Below, piece after piece: positions 1 to 9,156 of a DNA stretch of 64,000 bases (position 1 is its first letter; each line of letters opens with the position of its first letter). Where the stretch lies: positions 2,046,001-2,110,000 of the forward strand of contig CBDBHH010000005.1 of NCBI GenBank assembly GCA_965205535.1, given 5' to 3'. The DNA comes from UBA8079 sp965205535. Its GTDB lineage: Bacteria > Pseudomonadota > Alphaproteobacteria > UBA6615. Position numbers and translations under genes: made by a program. The notes under the pieces were generated by a model. The model saw only the letters and a list, made by a program, of their open reading frames with translations. It was not told where the DNA came from and made no database searches.

Positions 1-288
1 CCAGACCAACTTCAAAATCGTTACAATGCGTTGGTGTTAACTCTGAACCCAATTGTGAATGGTATACGACTTAGCGACGGTCAAAAGTGTGAACATGAAA
101 GAAACTTCTTTCGAGCACCTGATGAACGTTCACATATTCGACTCGCAATCCCTACAAGAAAAAACAAACAAGGAAATAAAGTTCCAAAACCAAGTATTCT
201 TCTTGGTGAACAGAGAGAAGGTGGCATGCATCATCTGGTGGATGTGATGTCTGGTCATTTCGGAAAAGCACCACCGAATAAAAAATAA
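1..288 (+). CDS. C-terminal end of an unknown protein, cut by the window edge
   Basis: The reading frame is open from the first base to a TAA at 286-288, giving about 95 residues with no start required inside the window. The peptide is basic, ends in a Lys-rich tail (PPNKK), and contains no motif I recognise. Base composition is clearly AT-richer than the core genes, like the rest of the first kilobase, which fits accessory or transferred DNA. A TTG at 31 could also start a short ORF, but codon use looks continuous upstream of it, so a truncated gene is the better reading. The function is unknown. Confidence 0.35.
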   Translation, partial: PDQLQNRYNALVLTLNPIVNGIRLSDGQKCEHERNFFRAPDERSHIRLAIPTRKNKQGNKVPKPSILLGEQREGGMHHLVDVMSGHFGKAPPNKK

Positions 289-499
289 CCCCCTTGTTCG
301 ATCTACCAGTTAAGTCAGGAAAGGTCTCCTAGGATCGGTAGGGGGGGGTCTTCCAGATTTCTGTCTTAAAGGTGAGATGGTTTTGTAGACTGAGATTGAA
401 TATGGGACCCTTTAAGACACTGAAATATATTAAGGACTGAGGGGTTCCCGGTCATCTGAGGGGGGTTTCCAGATCCTCCTATCTGAGTAGACTAAGATC
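289..499. other. Intergenic AT-rich stretch with G-runs
   Basis: No gene is visible. A motif of 6-8 G followed by a short T/C stretch and TTCCAGAT occurs twice in direct orientation, at about 341-357 and 460-474. The second copy lies 25-40 bases upstream of the GIY-YIG start. It could be a regulatory repeat or chance. Confidence 0.3.
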
Positions 500-1105
500 A
501 TGACCGAAATCGTCTACATCCTCACCAACCCTGCGATCCCGGACCTCATCAAGGTGGGGCGCACGACGAACCTTGAAGATCGTCTTCGCAACCTCTCGGG
601 ACACTCAGGTGTGCCAGTCCCCTTTGAGGTCTATTTCGCGTGTGAGGTCGAGGACGCAACGGCAGTCGAAAAACGCCTCCACTTCGGATTCGGTGACCAC
701 CGCATAAATCCCAAACGCGAATTCTTCTCGATCAACCCAGAGCGGGTCAAAGCAATCCTAGAGGGATGGTCTCTGAAGGACGTCACCCCGACCTCGGACA
801 TCGTTGAGGATCAGGAAGACGTCGAGACCCTAAAACGCGTTCGTGCGCGTAAACCTGTGTTCCGTTTCTCCATGGTCGATATACCTAAGGGGTCCGAACT
901 CACCTTCATTCGAGACGAGACAGTGTCCTGTTCGGTTGCAGGTGATAGAGAGGTCGAGTTCGATGGAGAGGTAACCTCTCTCAATCAGGTTACGTTGAAC
1001 CTGCTCAATACGAGGTTCGGTAAAGATTGGGGATCCGTAAGGGGTCCAGATTTTTGGTTATATGAGGATGAGTGTCTGACGTCAGCACCCGTGGGACAGA
1101 ATTGA
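500..1105 (+). CDS. GIY-YIG (T5orf172/MUG113-type) protein, 3' end replaced by IS
   Basis: The N-terminal 90 residues match the T5orf172 branch of the GIY-YIG superfamily: VYILTNP, then KVGRTTN, an Arg four residues later, GVPVPFEVYFACEVEDA, EKRLH and REFF. Such proteins are found in phages and mobile elements and are presumed DNA-binding or nuclease-like. Residues about 110-191 form a second region with no clear family. The native frame is 191 codons (500-1072). The last ten residues and the stop codon come from the left end of the IS that starts at 1073, so the protein is 3'-truncated. ATG at 500 begins the conserved domain directly. Activity of the shortened product is uncertain. Confidence 0.75.
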   Translation: MTEIVYILTNPAIPDLIKVGRTTNLEDRLRNLSGHSGVPVPFEVYFACEVEDATAVEKRLHFGFGDHRINPKREFFSINPERVKAILEGWSLKDVTPTSDIVEDQEDVETLKRVRARKPVFRFSMVDIPKGSELTFIRDETVSCSVAGDREVEFDGEVTSLNQVTLNLLNTRFGKDWGSVRGPDFWLYEDECLTSAPVGQN

Positions 1106-1157
1106 GGATTTGAATAACGGAGGATTTCTGGTTCATCTTATCGATTAGGAGATCGAG

Positions 1158-1532
1158 ATGACGAAGAAGCCCCAGACATCGAAAGACGCCGCCGGCAAGG
1201 TGGTTAAGAACATCCGCCGCAAGACGCGGCAAACCTATTCAGCTGAAGAGAAAATCCGCATCGTCTTGGCGGGCCTGCGTGGCGAGGAAAGCATCTCGGT
1301 GCTGTGCCGCCGCGAGGGGATTGCCGAGAGCCTGTATTATAGCTGGTCCAAGGAATTTCTCGAAGCTGGCAAGCGCCGGTTATCTGGTGACACGGCACGG
1401 CAGGCTACGCCGCCCGAAGTGAAGGATCTGCGCTCGGAGTCGCTGGCATTAAAGGAATGCGTTGCCGATCTCACCCTTGAGAACCGTCTGCTCAAAAAAA
1501 GCATGACAGGGGCTGGGGAGTTCGAGGAATGA
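1158..1532 (+). CDS. IS3-family OrfA (DNA-binding helix-turn-helix)
   Basis: The product has 124 residues. Residues about 25-70 (YSAEEKIRIVLAGLRGEESISVLCRREGI) form the HTH_Tnp_1 type helix-turn-helix that binds the terminal repeats. Residues about 88-115 form a short Leu-rich coiled coil (LTLENRLLKK) typical of OrfA multimerisation. Near the C-terminus the codons AAA AAA A lie on a run of seven A followed by G. The -1 frame is open from there into orfB, so a fused OrfAB transposase is possible. The stop overlaps the orfB start (ATGA). Confidence 0.85.
   Translation: MTKKPQTSKDAAGKVVKNIRRKTRQTYSAEEKIRIVLAGLRGEESISVLCRREGIAESLYYSWSKEFLEAGKRRLSGDTARQATPPEVKDLRSESLALKECVADLTLENRLLKKSMTGAGEFEE
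1494..1501 (+). promoter_or_regulatory. Probable -1 frameshift slippery run (A7G) in the IS
   Basis: Seven consecutive A and a G lie in the 3' part of orfA. The -1 frame has no stop between here and the orfB ATG at 1529. IS3 elements commonly make OrfAB by -1 slippage on A-rich heptamers. The phase here (ctc AAA AAA AGC) is not the ideal A AAA AAG register, so efficiency is uncertain. Confidence 0.5.
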
Positions 1533-2509
1533 GATACCCTGCGTCTGAGAAACTGGAGATCATCCGCACCGTTGAGGGATCACATCTGCCGGTGAAACAA
1601 ACCCTCGACATGCTGGGCATCCCACGCACGACATTCTACCGATGGTATGATCTCTATATTGACGGCGGCCTGGATGGACTGGCTGACAAATCCCCACGCC
1701 CAGGATCGGTCTGGAACCGCATCCCTGATGCTCGTCGTGATGACCTGATCGAGTTCGCGCTGGAACATGAGGCGCTGACCACACGGGAACTGGCGGTCAA
1801 ATACACGGATGAGAGGCGGTATTTTGTCTCTGAATCATCAGCTTATCGCATTCTCAAAGCAGCTGACCTCATCACCGCGCCAGACTACATGGTGATCAAA
1901 GCTGCCGACGAGTTCACCGACAAAACCACGGCCATCAACGAGATGTGGCAAACAGACTTCACCTACTTCAAGATCATTGGCTGGGGCTGGTATTATCTGA
2001 GCACGATCCTCGATGATTACAGCCGCTACATCATTGCGTGGAAGCTTTGCACCAACATGCGTGCTGAGGACGTGACAGACACGATCGAGCTGGCGCTGAC
2101 GGCGTCTGGTTGCGACCAGGCGGTTGTGCGTCACAAGCCACGTCTGCTCAGCGACAACGGTTCATGCTACATCTCCGGCGATCTGGCCAACTGGTTGGAG
2201 GATCAAAAAATGACGCATGTTCGCGGCGCGCCGTTCCACCCACAAACCCAAGGCAAAATCGAACGCTGGCACCAGACCATGAAGAACCGGGTTCTGCTGG
2301 AGAATTACTATCTGCCAGGCGATCTTGAACGCCAGATCGGGGCCTTCGTCGAATACTACAACAACCGGCGCTACCACGAGAGCCTGAACAACGTCACACC
2401 AGTCGACGTCTACTTCGGCCGCGACAAAGCAATTCTCAGAGAAAGGGAAAAGATTAAGAAAAACACAATCAAACAACGCCGCTTGCAACATCAGAAACAA
2501 GCCGCATAA
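1529..2509 (+). CDS. IS3-family OrfB, DDE transposase
   Basis: The product has 326 residues. An N-terminal helix-turn-helix region (LPVKQTLDMLGIPRTTFYRWY, about 20-40) and an HTH_21-like segment precede an rve integrase core. The catalytic triad is visible as D in QTDFTY, D in SDNGS and E in GKIERWH, followed by the usual YNNRRYHESLNNVTPVDVYFGR end. The basic C-terminal tail is KKNTIKQRRLQHQKQ. Length and motifs indicate an intact, potentially active transposase. It overlaps orfA by four bases. Confidence 0.9.
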   Translation: MRYPASEKLEIIRTVEGSHLPVKQTLDMLGIPRTTFYRWYDLYIDGGLDGLADKSPRPGSVWNRIPDARRDDLIEFALEHEALTTRELAVKYTDERRYFVSESSAYRILKAADLITAPDYMVIKAADEFTDKTTAINEMWQTDFTYFKIIGWGWYYLSTILDDYSRYIIAWKLCTNMRAEDVTDTIELALTASGCDQAVVRHKPRLLSDNGSCYISGDLANWLEDQKMTHVRGAPFHPQTQGKIERWHQTMKNRVLLENYYLPGDLERQIGAFVEYYNNRRYHESLNNVTPVDVYFGRDKAILREREKIKKNTIKQRRLQHQKQAA

Positions 2510-2597
2510 TCAATCACACAAACGAGCCAGAGACTCCAATGCTCAAACCACTCTGATGTCCCATTTTATATGACGACGGACATACCCCCGTTGGAAC

Positions 2598-4421
2598 CTA
2601 TTCCACCGTCACGCTCTTGGCGAGGTTGCGCGGCTGGTCGACATCCGTCCCCTTCACAACCGCCGTGTGATAGGCGAGCAGCTGGATCGGGATGGCGTAG
2701 AGCAATGGTGCGACGAACGGATCGACGACCGGCATCTCCACGGCTGCGAAGGCCTTGTCGGCAAGCCTCGCGACACCCGCCCGGTCGGACATGAACACGA
2801 CCTTGCCGCCGCGCGCGATCACCTCTTCGACATTCGATAGCGTCTTGTCAAACAGCTCGTCGTTGGGCGCCAGCACGATCACAGGCACCGCCTGGTCGAT
2901 CAGTGCAATCGGGCCGTGCTTCATCTCGCCGGCGGCATAGCCCTCGGCGTGGATGTAGGAGATTTCCTTGAGTTTGAGCGCGCCTTCCATGGCGATCGGA
3001 AAGGCCGTGCCGCGCCCGAGATAGAGCACGTCGCGGGCTTTCGCCACATCGCGGGCGATCTCGCGCAGCGCCTCGTCATGGTTGAGGACTTCCGTCATCC
3101 GCGACGGTACTTCCGTCAGCGCCCCGGCCAATGCCGCCGCACCCGCATCATCCACCACACCGCGCGCGCGCGCCGCCGCGATGGCAAAACAGGCGAGAAC
3201 CGCCAGCTGGGTGGTAAACGCCTTGGTCGAGGCGACACCGATTTCGGGGCCGGCAAGGGTCGGCAAGACCACGTCGGATTCCCGGGCGATGGAGCTCTCG
3301 CCCACATTTACGACCGAGACGATGAACTGGCTCTGGTCCCGGCAGTGGCGCAGTGCGGCCAGGGTGTCGGCGGTTTCTCCCGACTGGCTGACGAACAACG
3401 CCACCCCGCCCACGGGCATCGGCGCCTCGCGATAGCGAAACTCCGAGGCGATATCGATCTCGACGGGGATACGCGCGACTTTCTCCAGCCAGTATTTCGC
3501 GACCCAGCCCGCGTAACAGGCCGTACCGCAGGCCACCACGGTAATCCGCGGCACGGTCGCCAGATCGAACGGCAGGTCGGGCAGGCTGATCTCGCGGGTC
3601 GTGGCGTTGATGAAGGATTGCAGGGTGTCGCCGACCACTGCCGGCTGCTCGAAGATCTCCTTCTGCATGAAGTGGTCGTAATTGCCCTTGCCGATCAACG
3701 CCCCTGATAATTCCGTCTCGCGGATGGGCCGGTCGACCGCGGCACCGGCTTCGTCGAACACCTGCGCACCGGTGCGGTTGATCACCGCCCAGTCGCCCTC
3801 GTCCAGATAACAAATGCGTTTGGTGAGCGGCGCCAGCGCCAGCGCATCGGAGCCGATGAACATCTCGCCGTCGCCATAGCCGATTGCCAGCGGGCTGCCG
3901 CGCCGCGCGCCGACCATCAGGTCGTGCTCGCCCGCAAACACAATGGCGAGCGCGAAGGCCCCCTGCAGGCGCGGCAATGTCTGTTCCACGGCTTCGCGCG
4001 GCGTGGCACCCGCGTCGAGTTGTTGCGTCAGCAATTCCGCAATCGCCTCGGTGTCGGTGTCGCTTTCGAAATTATGCCCGGCCGCGGCCAGCTCGGCGCG
4101 CAGCTCCTGGAAGTTTTCGATGATGCCGTTATGGACCACTGCGACCCGCGCGGTGGCATGGGGATGGGCGTTGGTCTCGTTCGGGATGCCGTGGGTCGCC
4201 CAGCGGGTGTGGCCGATGCCCGCGTCGCCGACAATCGGGTCGTCTTCGAGGATCGCCGCCAGGCTCGCCAGCTTGCCCTGGGCGCGGCGCCGATGGATCG
4301 AGCCGTTGACGAGGGTCGCGATTCCGGCGGAATCGTAGCCGCGATATTCGAGACGCTTGAGCCCCTCGATCAGGCGCGGGGCCGCGTCGTCGGACCCCAG
4401 GATGCCGATGATGCCGCACAT
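2598..4421 (-). CDS. glmS: Glutamine--fructose-6-phosphate aminotransferase
   Basis: Converts fructose-6-phosphate and glutamine to glucosamine-6-phosphate, the entry step of UDP-GlcNAc, peptidoglycan and LPS synthesis, in the cytosol. The start is placed at the Met that gives MCGIIGILG, because the mature protein needs Cys as its N-terminal nucleophile; a longer frame reaches 4466 but would bury it. The glutaminase domain (residues about 1-220, with HTRWATHG) is followed by two SIS sugar-isomerase domains (SQSGETADT around 350) and the conserved tail NLAKSVTVE. The 607 residues are the usual family length. It lies five bases after glmU, so the two are surely co-transcribed. Confidence 0.97.
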   Translation of the reverse strand: MCGIIGILGSDDAAPRLIEGLKRLEYRGYDSAGIATLVNGSIHRRRAQGKLASLAAILEDDPIVGDAGIGHTRWATHGIPNETNAHPHATARVAVVHNGIIENFQELRAELAAAGHNFESDTDTEAIAELLTQQLDAGATPREAVEQTLPRLQGAFALAIVFAGEHDLMVGARRGSPLAIGYGDGEMFIGSDALALAPLTKRICYLDEGDWAVINRTGAQVFDEAGAAVDRPIRETELSGALIGKGNYDHFMQKEIFEQPAVVGDTLQSFINATTREISLPDLPFDLATVPRITVVACGTACYAGWVAKYWLEKVARIPVEIDIASEFRYREAPMPVGGVALFVSQSGETADTLAALRHCRDQSQFIVSVVNVGESSIARESDVVLPTLAGPEIGVASTKAFTTQLAVLACFAIAAARARGVVDDAGAAALAGALTEVPSRMTEVLNHDEALREIARDVAKARDVLYLGRGTAFPIAMEGALKLKEISYIHAEGYAAGEMKHGPIALIDQAVPVIVLAPNDELFDKTLSNVEEVIARGGKVVFMSDRAGVARLADKAFAAVEMPVVDPFVAPLLYAIPIQLLAYHTAVVKGTDVDQPRNLAKSVTVE

Positions 4422-4426
4422 GCTCT

Positions 4427-5755
4427 TTAGCCCTTCGACTTCAGTTTTCGGAACCGCGCGGCCCAACCGGCCTTGGTGACCTGCTCGGCACGCTCGATCG
4501 ACAGCGCGTCGGCCTCGACATCGCCCGAGATGGTGCTGCCAGCGGCAACGATGGCGCCGTCACCCACCGTCACGGGTGCGACGAGCGCGGCGTTGGAGCC
4601 GATGAAGGCCCCCGTGCCGATATTCGTGGTGTGTTTGCCGAAGCCATCATAGTTGCAAGTGATCGTGCCCGCGCCGATGTTGGCGCCCGCGCCCACATGG
4701 GCATCACCCACATAGGACAAATGGTTGGCCTTGGCGCCCGCGCCCAGGTCGGCATTCTTGATCTCGACGAAGTTGCCGACCCGCGCGCCGGTGCCGATCT
4801 TCGCACCGGGCCGCAGCCGCGCGTAGGGGCCGATGACAGCGCCGCCCTCGATGTCGGCGCCCTCGAGATGACTAAACGCGCGTATCTCCACACCGTCGGC
4901 AACCGTCACCCCCGGCCCGAACACCACATTGGGCTGCACAACCACGTCGCGCCCCAGTTCCGTGTCGTGGTGAAACCAGACCGTGCCCGGATCGACCAGC
5001 GTCGCCCCGCCGTCCATCGCCCGGGCGCGCAAGGCGTCCTGGACCACGGCCTCGGCGATCGCGAGATCGGCGCGGGAATTCACACCGAGCAGTTCGTCCT
5101 CCTGGCCCTCGACCACGGCGGCCGTGTGCCCGTCGGCGCGTGCGAGGGCGACCGTTTCCGTCAGGTAGTACTCGTTCTTGGCGTTGTCGGTATCGAGACG
5201 GTCGAGCAGGCCTATCAGGTGCCTGCCGTCAAACGCCATGACCCCGGAATTACAGAGGTTGACCTCCAGCTCCTCGGGCGAGGCGTCCTTGGCCTCGATA
5301 ATGGCCTCAAGTCCGCCGTCCTCGTTGATAATCAGACGGCCATATTGATGGAAATGGCTCGGCCGGAAGCCGAGCACAGAAACAGCGGCGCCATCCGAGC
5401 AGGCCGCCGCCCGGCGCATCGTGTCGGCGGTTACCAGCGGGGTGTCGCCATAGAGCACCAGCACAGTCCCCGTGAAACCTTCCAACGCCTCCCGCGCGGC
5501 CTTCACCGCGCCGCCGGTGCCGTCCCGCTCGGCCTGCACACATGTCGGGTGTGGTGCCACCGCATCGGTCACCACATCCATGTCCGGTCCGACGACGACA
5601 ATGATCCGCTCGGGCGACAATTTGCCAGCTGTGGCGAGCAGATGGGTGATCATCGGACGCCCGGCGAGCGGGTGCATCACCTTGGGCAGGTCGGAACGCA
5701 TCCGCGTCCCCTTCCCGGCGGCAAGCACCACTATGGCTAAAGCTGTATCGGTCAT
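4427..5755 (-). CDS. glmU: Bifunctional UDP-GlcNAc pyrophosphorylase / GlcN-1-P acetyltransferase
   Basis: Catalyses the last two steps to UDP-N-acetylglucosamine. The N-terminal uridylyltransferase carries LAAGKGTRMRSDLPKVMHPL (residues about 11-30), GDTPLV and NEYYLTE. The C-terminal half is a left-handed beta helix of hexapeptide repeats (NFVEIKN, HLSYVGDAHVG, GAGTITCNYDG, IGSNAALVAPV), which is the acetyltransferase. The length of 442 residues is normal. It is the first gene of a glmU-glmS operon on the minus strand. glmM, which works between them, is not in the window. The 160-base gap upstream should hold the promoter. Confidence 0.97.
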   Translation of the reverse strand: MTDTALAIVVLAAGKGTRMRSDLPKVMHPLAGRPMITHLLATAGKLSPERIIVVVGPDMDVVTDAVAPHPTCVQAERDGTGGAVKAAREALEGFTGTVLVLYGDTPLVTADTMRRAAACSDGAAVSVLGFRPSHFHQYGRLIINEDGGLEAIIEAKDASPEELEVNLCNSGVMAFDGRHLIGLLDRLDTDNAKNEYYLTETVALARADGHTAAVVEGQEDELLGVNSRADLAIAEAVVQDALRARAMDGGATLVDPGTVWFHHDTELGRDVVVQPNVVFGPGVTVADGVEIRAFSHLEGADIEGGAVIGPYARLRPGAKIGTGARVGNFVEIKNADLGAGAKANHLSYVGDAHVGAGANIGAGTITCNYDGFGKHTTNIGTGAFIGSNAALVAPVTVGDGAIVAAGSTISGDVEADALSIERAEQVTKAGWAARFRKLKSKG

Positions 5756-5915
5756 GATGTCATTCGACGATGGTCATTCGCCCGATTTGGGCCGGCAAAG
5801 GTGAGGCAAATCCGGTATGGCGAATCCGCAGAAATCGGCGCGGAACTTGCCACAGCGCCGTGAATCGCACCAAGTCACGAATTGTTCCCGATTGTTTCGG
5901 AACGGGCAGGCGCGG

Positions 5916-6791
5916 CTAGCCGTCATCCTCGTCAGGCAGACCGAACACAAGCGCGCCGTCGACCGTCCGCGCACGCACCAGATGGGCAAACCCGCTACCC
6001 CACGGGGTCGACAGTTCCAGGCGTACAGGCACTTGCCCCGTTTCGACGCCGATATCGGCCAGCCAAATCGCGACTTCCAGGTCCTGCAGCCGCTTGCGGT
6101 CGGGCTTGAAGCCCGCAATTCTCTCAAACGTCAGGCGGCACCCCTCGACACGCCCCTCGAACGGCGCAGCATTGCTCTTCGTCAGTTCCTGCGACGGCAA
6201 AGGTTCCATATTCGCATCATATCGCCGCCGACCGTCATAGACCGCGGTGTTCGGGCGGCATGAACCATCCATCGCGCTGGTCAGCACCAGCGCCGTGACG
6301 GCCGTTGTCGGATCAACCGCACCCGGGATCAGCGCCGGGTCGACGCGCTTGATGTCATCTTCGCCATAGGGCGGCTCGGCCGTGACCGTGCGTTCGCCAT
6401 CCTCGGCATAATCGATCGCCACCGTGCGCTCGCGGCTGCGCCAGACGTTCGCCGTACGGTATTTCTCGGGCACGATCTCGCCGTCGCGCCAGTCGCCGTT
6501 GCTCGATGCCTCGAGGCTCCAGTTGAACAACGCCCCGATGACCCCCGATGTCTGCAGCCTGACCCGGGTCTCATAGCCCGGGTCGGCCAGCTCCACTTCG
6601 AAGTCGAACCGAATGGCCCGCAGGCCGCCGGTATAGACGTCGTAGGTAAGCGCAAATCCCTCAGTCGCCTTACGCAGCGGCTGATCGGCAGCAGACAACT
6701 CCCCTATAAACAGGGTGACGGCAGTCCCGGCAACCACGATGCCACGCGCAAACCTGCCAAGAACTCTGGATTTGCGATCCTGAAGATCCAT
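5916..6791 (-). CDS. DUF3108 family secreted protein
   Basis: The chosen start at 6791 gives a 291-residue protein whose N-terminus (MDLQDRKSRVLGRFAR, then a hydrophobic run ending GELSAADQ) is a Sec signal peptide. The frame extends to 6956, but that extension has no signal and no clear ribosome site. The mature part has the DUF3108 pattern: FALTYDVYTGGLRAIRFDFEVEL near the N-terminus, YRTANVWRSRERTVAIDY in the middle and an RRYDANM stretch. The family is common in proteobacteria, is thought to be periplasmic or outer-membrane associated, and has no established function. It is probably transcribed alone, upstream of glmU. Confidence 0.7.
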   Translation of the reverse strand: MDLQDRKSRVLGRFARGIVVAGTAVTLFIGELSAADQPLRKATEGFALTYDVYTGGLRAIRFDFEVELADPGYETRVRLQTSGVIGALFNWSLEASSNGDWRDGEIVPEKYRTANVWRSRERTVAIDYAEDGERTVTAEPPYGEDDIKRVDPALIPGAVDPTTAVTALVLTSAMDGSCRPNTAVYDGRRRYDANMEPLPSQELTKSNAAPFEGRVEGCRLTFERIAGFKPDRKRLQDLEVAIWLADIGVETGQVPVRLELSTPWGSGFAHLVRARTVDGALVFGLPDEDDG

Positions 6792-7019
6792 GCCGTCATC
6801 TACGCTCACGACAATGGCGATTTCAAGGAAATCGGTTAGCCCATGCACACATCCAGACATCGAGGCACGTCGTAGGTCAGCGAAAAGGCCTACTTTTCGA
6901 CCAGCGACATGGGACTTTGTACCGAGACCATCGGGCTTGGAGGGCGGCGCGGCCATCGTTTAAGCTTTCTCCAACCGCCTTGATGGCGAACAAAGAATTT
7001 GGGTAGGGAGCTCAGCACG

Positions 7020-8345
7020 ATGTCGAAAAGATCTGACCGGGATTTCATCAACGCCTTCAACCGGCGGATGTTCATCAAATACAGTACCAGCGCCGCGGCG
7101 GTTGCCGCGACGACGGGCTTGGCGGCACCCGCCGTGCACGCTCAGGCACGGCCTGTGAAGATCGGCTTCGTCAGCCCGCAGACCGGCCCACTCGCACCCT
7201 TCGGCGAAGCTGATCGCTTCGTGCTCGCCGACGTGAACAAGGCGCTGGCCAGCGGCATCCGGATCGGCAAGAAAACCCACCCGGTCGAGATCATCGCGCG
7301 GGATTCCCAATCGAACCCGAACCGCGCAGCCGAGGTGGCCGCGGAGCTGATCCTCGAGGACGAGGTCAACATGATGATCGGCTCGTCGACGGGCGACACA
7401 GTGAACCCGGTGTCGGACCAGTGCGAGGCGAACGAGATCCCCTGCGTTACCTCGGATACGCCTTGGCAAATCGTCTATTTCGGGCGCGGCGCCACACCGG
7501 ATCAGGGCTTCAAATGGACCTATCACTTCTTCTGGGGCATCGACGACATGCTCGGCGTGTTCATGAACATGTGGAACCAGCTCGACACCAACCGGAAGAT
7601 CGGCAGCTTGATGATCAACGACGCCGACGGTGTCGTCGGCGGCGACCCCAAGCGCGGCTTCCGGCCGCCAATGGAGGGTGCGGGCTTCGAATACAATCAG
7701 CCGCCGCTCTACCCGCCGGGGACCAGCGACTTCACCGCCCAGATCAACCAATTCAAGTCGGACGGCGTCGAGATCCTCACCGGCATCTCGATCCCGCCGG
7801 ATTTCTCGACTTTCTGGACCCAGGCCGCGCAGCAGGGCCTGACCCGGCAGCTCAAAGCCGCGACCATGGCCAAGGCGGCGCTCTTCCCGCCCGCCATCGA
7901 GGCGCTGGGCGAGCGCGGCGACGGGCTGACGGCGGAAGTCTGGTGGTCGCCATCCCACCCGTTCCGCTCGGGCCTGACGGGCCAGTCCTCGGCCCAGTAT
8001 GCGGCCGCCTACACTGCCGCGACCGGCCGCCAGTGGACCCAGCCCTTGGGCTTCAAGCACGCAAACATCGAAGTGGCGATCGACGTCCTTAAGCGTTGCG
8101 GCGACCCGGGAGACCCCGAGGCGATCCTGAATGCGATCGAGAACACCAACTATGAGTCCATTGTCGGGCCCATCTCCTGGAAGTTCAACGATCGCCGCAA
8201 CCCGGTGAAGAATGCCTGCCGCACGCCACTTGTCGGCGGTCAATGGAAGGCCCAGGCTGATAAGAACAAGTACGACCTGGTGATCGTTGACAATGCCCAG
8301 GCCCCGAATATCCCCCTCGGCGGGGACCTGCAGCCGCTTAGTTAG
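7020..8345 (+). CDS. ABC importer periplasmic substrate-binding protein (Liv/amide type)
   Basis: The protein has 441 residues. The start at 7020 has AGGGAG nine bases upstream; an in-frame ATG-like codon at 6999 lacks this. The N-terminus has a twin-arginine motif (NRRMFIK), a hydrophobic stretch and an Ala-x-Ala cleavage site near VHAQA, so it is probably exported folded by Tat. The mature part is a type I periplasmic-binding fold: KIGFVSPQTGPLAPFGEADRF, then NPNRAAEVAAELI and MIGSSTGDT. It is the first gene of a five-gene Liv cassette. The ligand could be an amino acid, amide, urea-like compound or aromatic acid; the sequence does not decide. Confidence 0.88.
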   Translation: MSKRSDRDFINAFNRRMFIKYSTSAAAVAATTGLAAPAVHAQARPVKIGFVSPQTGPLAPFGEADRFVLADVNKALASGIRIGKKTHPVEIIARDSQSNPNRAAEVAAELILEDEVNMMIGSSTGDTVNPVSDQCEANEIPCVTSDTPWQIVYFGRGATPDQGFKWTYHFFWGIDDMLGVFMNMWNQLDTNRKIGSLMINDADGVVGGDPKRGFRPPMEGAGFEYNQPPLYPPGTSDFTAQINQFKSDGVEILTGISIPPDFSTFWTQAAQQGLTRQLKAATMAKAALFPPAIEALGERGDGLTAEVWWSPSHPFRSGLTGQSSAQYAAAYTAATGRQWTQPLGFKHANIEVAIDVLKRCGDPGDPEAILNAIENTNYESIVGPISWKFNDRRNPVKNACRTPLVGGQWKAQADKNKYDLVIVDNAQAPNIPLGGDLQPLS

Positions 8346-8415
8346 CGCGGCAGCACACGCGTATTATGTCGACGGCGGGCGCGCGATGCGTGCCCGCCGT
8401 TTGAACTTCACCCCT

Positions 8416-9156
8416 ATGGCCGGACCCTTCATGCCCGCGAGCCTCAGCATCGAGAATTTGTCGAAGAGCTTCGGATCGCTGCGTGTGACCGACGCCTTCG
8501 ATGCCGAGCTGAACGCCGGTGAGGCGCTTGGCATCATTGGGCCAAACGGGGCTGGCAAAAGCACCCTGTTCAACCTTATCACCGGCGGCCTCAGCCCCGA
8601 CGGCGGCCGGATCACCTTCGACGGCGCCGACATCACCCGAATGCCCGCCCATGAACGCTGCCGGGCCGGCATCGGCCGCTCCTACCAGATTCCGCATCCA
8701 TTCGGTGGCATGACGGTGTTCGAGAACCTGCTGGTCGGTGCGGCATTTGGCGGCACACGCAAGGAGGCCGAGTCCCATGGCCCCTGCGTCGAAATTCTCA
8801 ACCTCACCGGCCTGCGCGACAAGGCCAACACCCTGGCCGGCTCGCTCACCTTGCTCGAACGCAAGCGGCTCGAGATGGCGCGGGCGCTCGCGACCAACCC
8901 CAAGCTGCTGCTGCTCGACGAGATCGCCGGCGGCCTGACGGAACACGAGGTGCGCGAACTCGTCGAGACGATCAAGAACATCCATGCCAGCGGCGTCTCG
9001 ATCATCTGGATTGAGCACATCGTGCATGCGCTTATGTCGGTGGTGGACCGGTTGATCGTCATCAATTTCGGCAAGAAGCTCGACGACGGCGACCCCCAGA
9101 CCGTCTTCAACAGCCAGGCGGTGCAGGAGATCTACATGGGGATCGACATCGAATGA
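8416..9156 (+). CDS. livG: ABC importer ATP-binding protein, LivG-like
   Basis: Energises the importer on the cytoplasmic face. Walker A is GPNGAGKST (residues about 42-50), Walker B is LLLLDEIAGGL, and the switch His is in WIEHIVH. The ABC signature is degenerate: LTLLERKRLEMARAL in place of LSGGQ, as seen in many LivG proteins. No strong Shine-Dalgarno marks the start. ATG at 8416 or 8431 fits the domain; the frame runs back to 8287, overlapping the binding-protein gene in another phase. It overlaps the next ATPase by four bases. Confidence 0.88.
   Translation: MAGPFMPASLSIENLSKSFGSLRVTDAFDAELNAGEALGIIGPNGAGKSTLFNLITGGLSPDGGRITFDGADITRMPAHERCRAGIGRSYQIPHPFGGMTVFENLLVGAAFGGTRKEAESHGPCVEILNLTGLRDKANTLAGSLTLLERKRLEMARALATNPKLLLLDEIAGGLTEHEVRELVETIKNIHASGVSIIWIEHIVHALMSVVDRLIVINFGKKLDDGDPQTVFNSQAVQEIYMGIDIE

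Larger units (their letters stand above)
1073..2582 (+). mobile_element. IS3-family insertion sequence, apparently complete (1510 bp)
   Basis: The element begins with TGTCTGACGTCAG and ends with the imperfect inverse ATGACGACGGACA. The terminal repeats also share TGGGACA about 20 bases in from each end. TG...CA termini and two overlapping ORFs with a DDE transposase are typical of IS3. No target-site duplication is visible: the left flank ends GATGAG and the right flank begins TACCCC. That suggests a later rearrangement or deletion at one side. The right end lies 15 bases beyond the glmS stop codon, convergent with it. The first 211 bases recur exactly at 13903-14113. Confidence 0.85.

Noticed and set aside
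4631..5740. A 369-codon plus-strand frame opposite glmU
   Set aside because: Antisense shadow in high-GC DNA; glmU is complete and unmistakable and the antisense protein shows no family features.
6960..8243. A 427-codon minus-strand frame opposite the Liv binding protein
   Set aside because: His/Arg/Asp-rich composition typical of an antisense reading of a GC-rich gene; the plus-strand gene has a ribosome site and a signal peptide.
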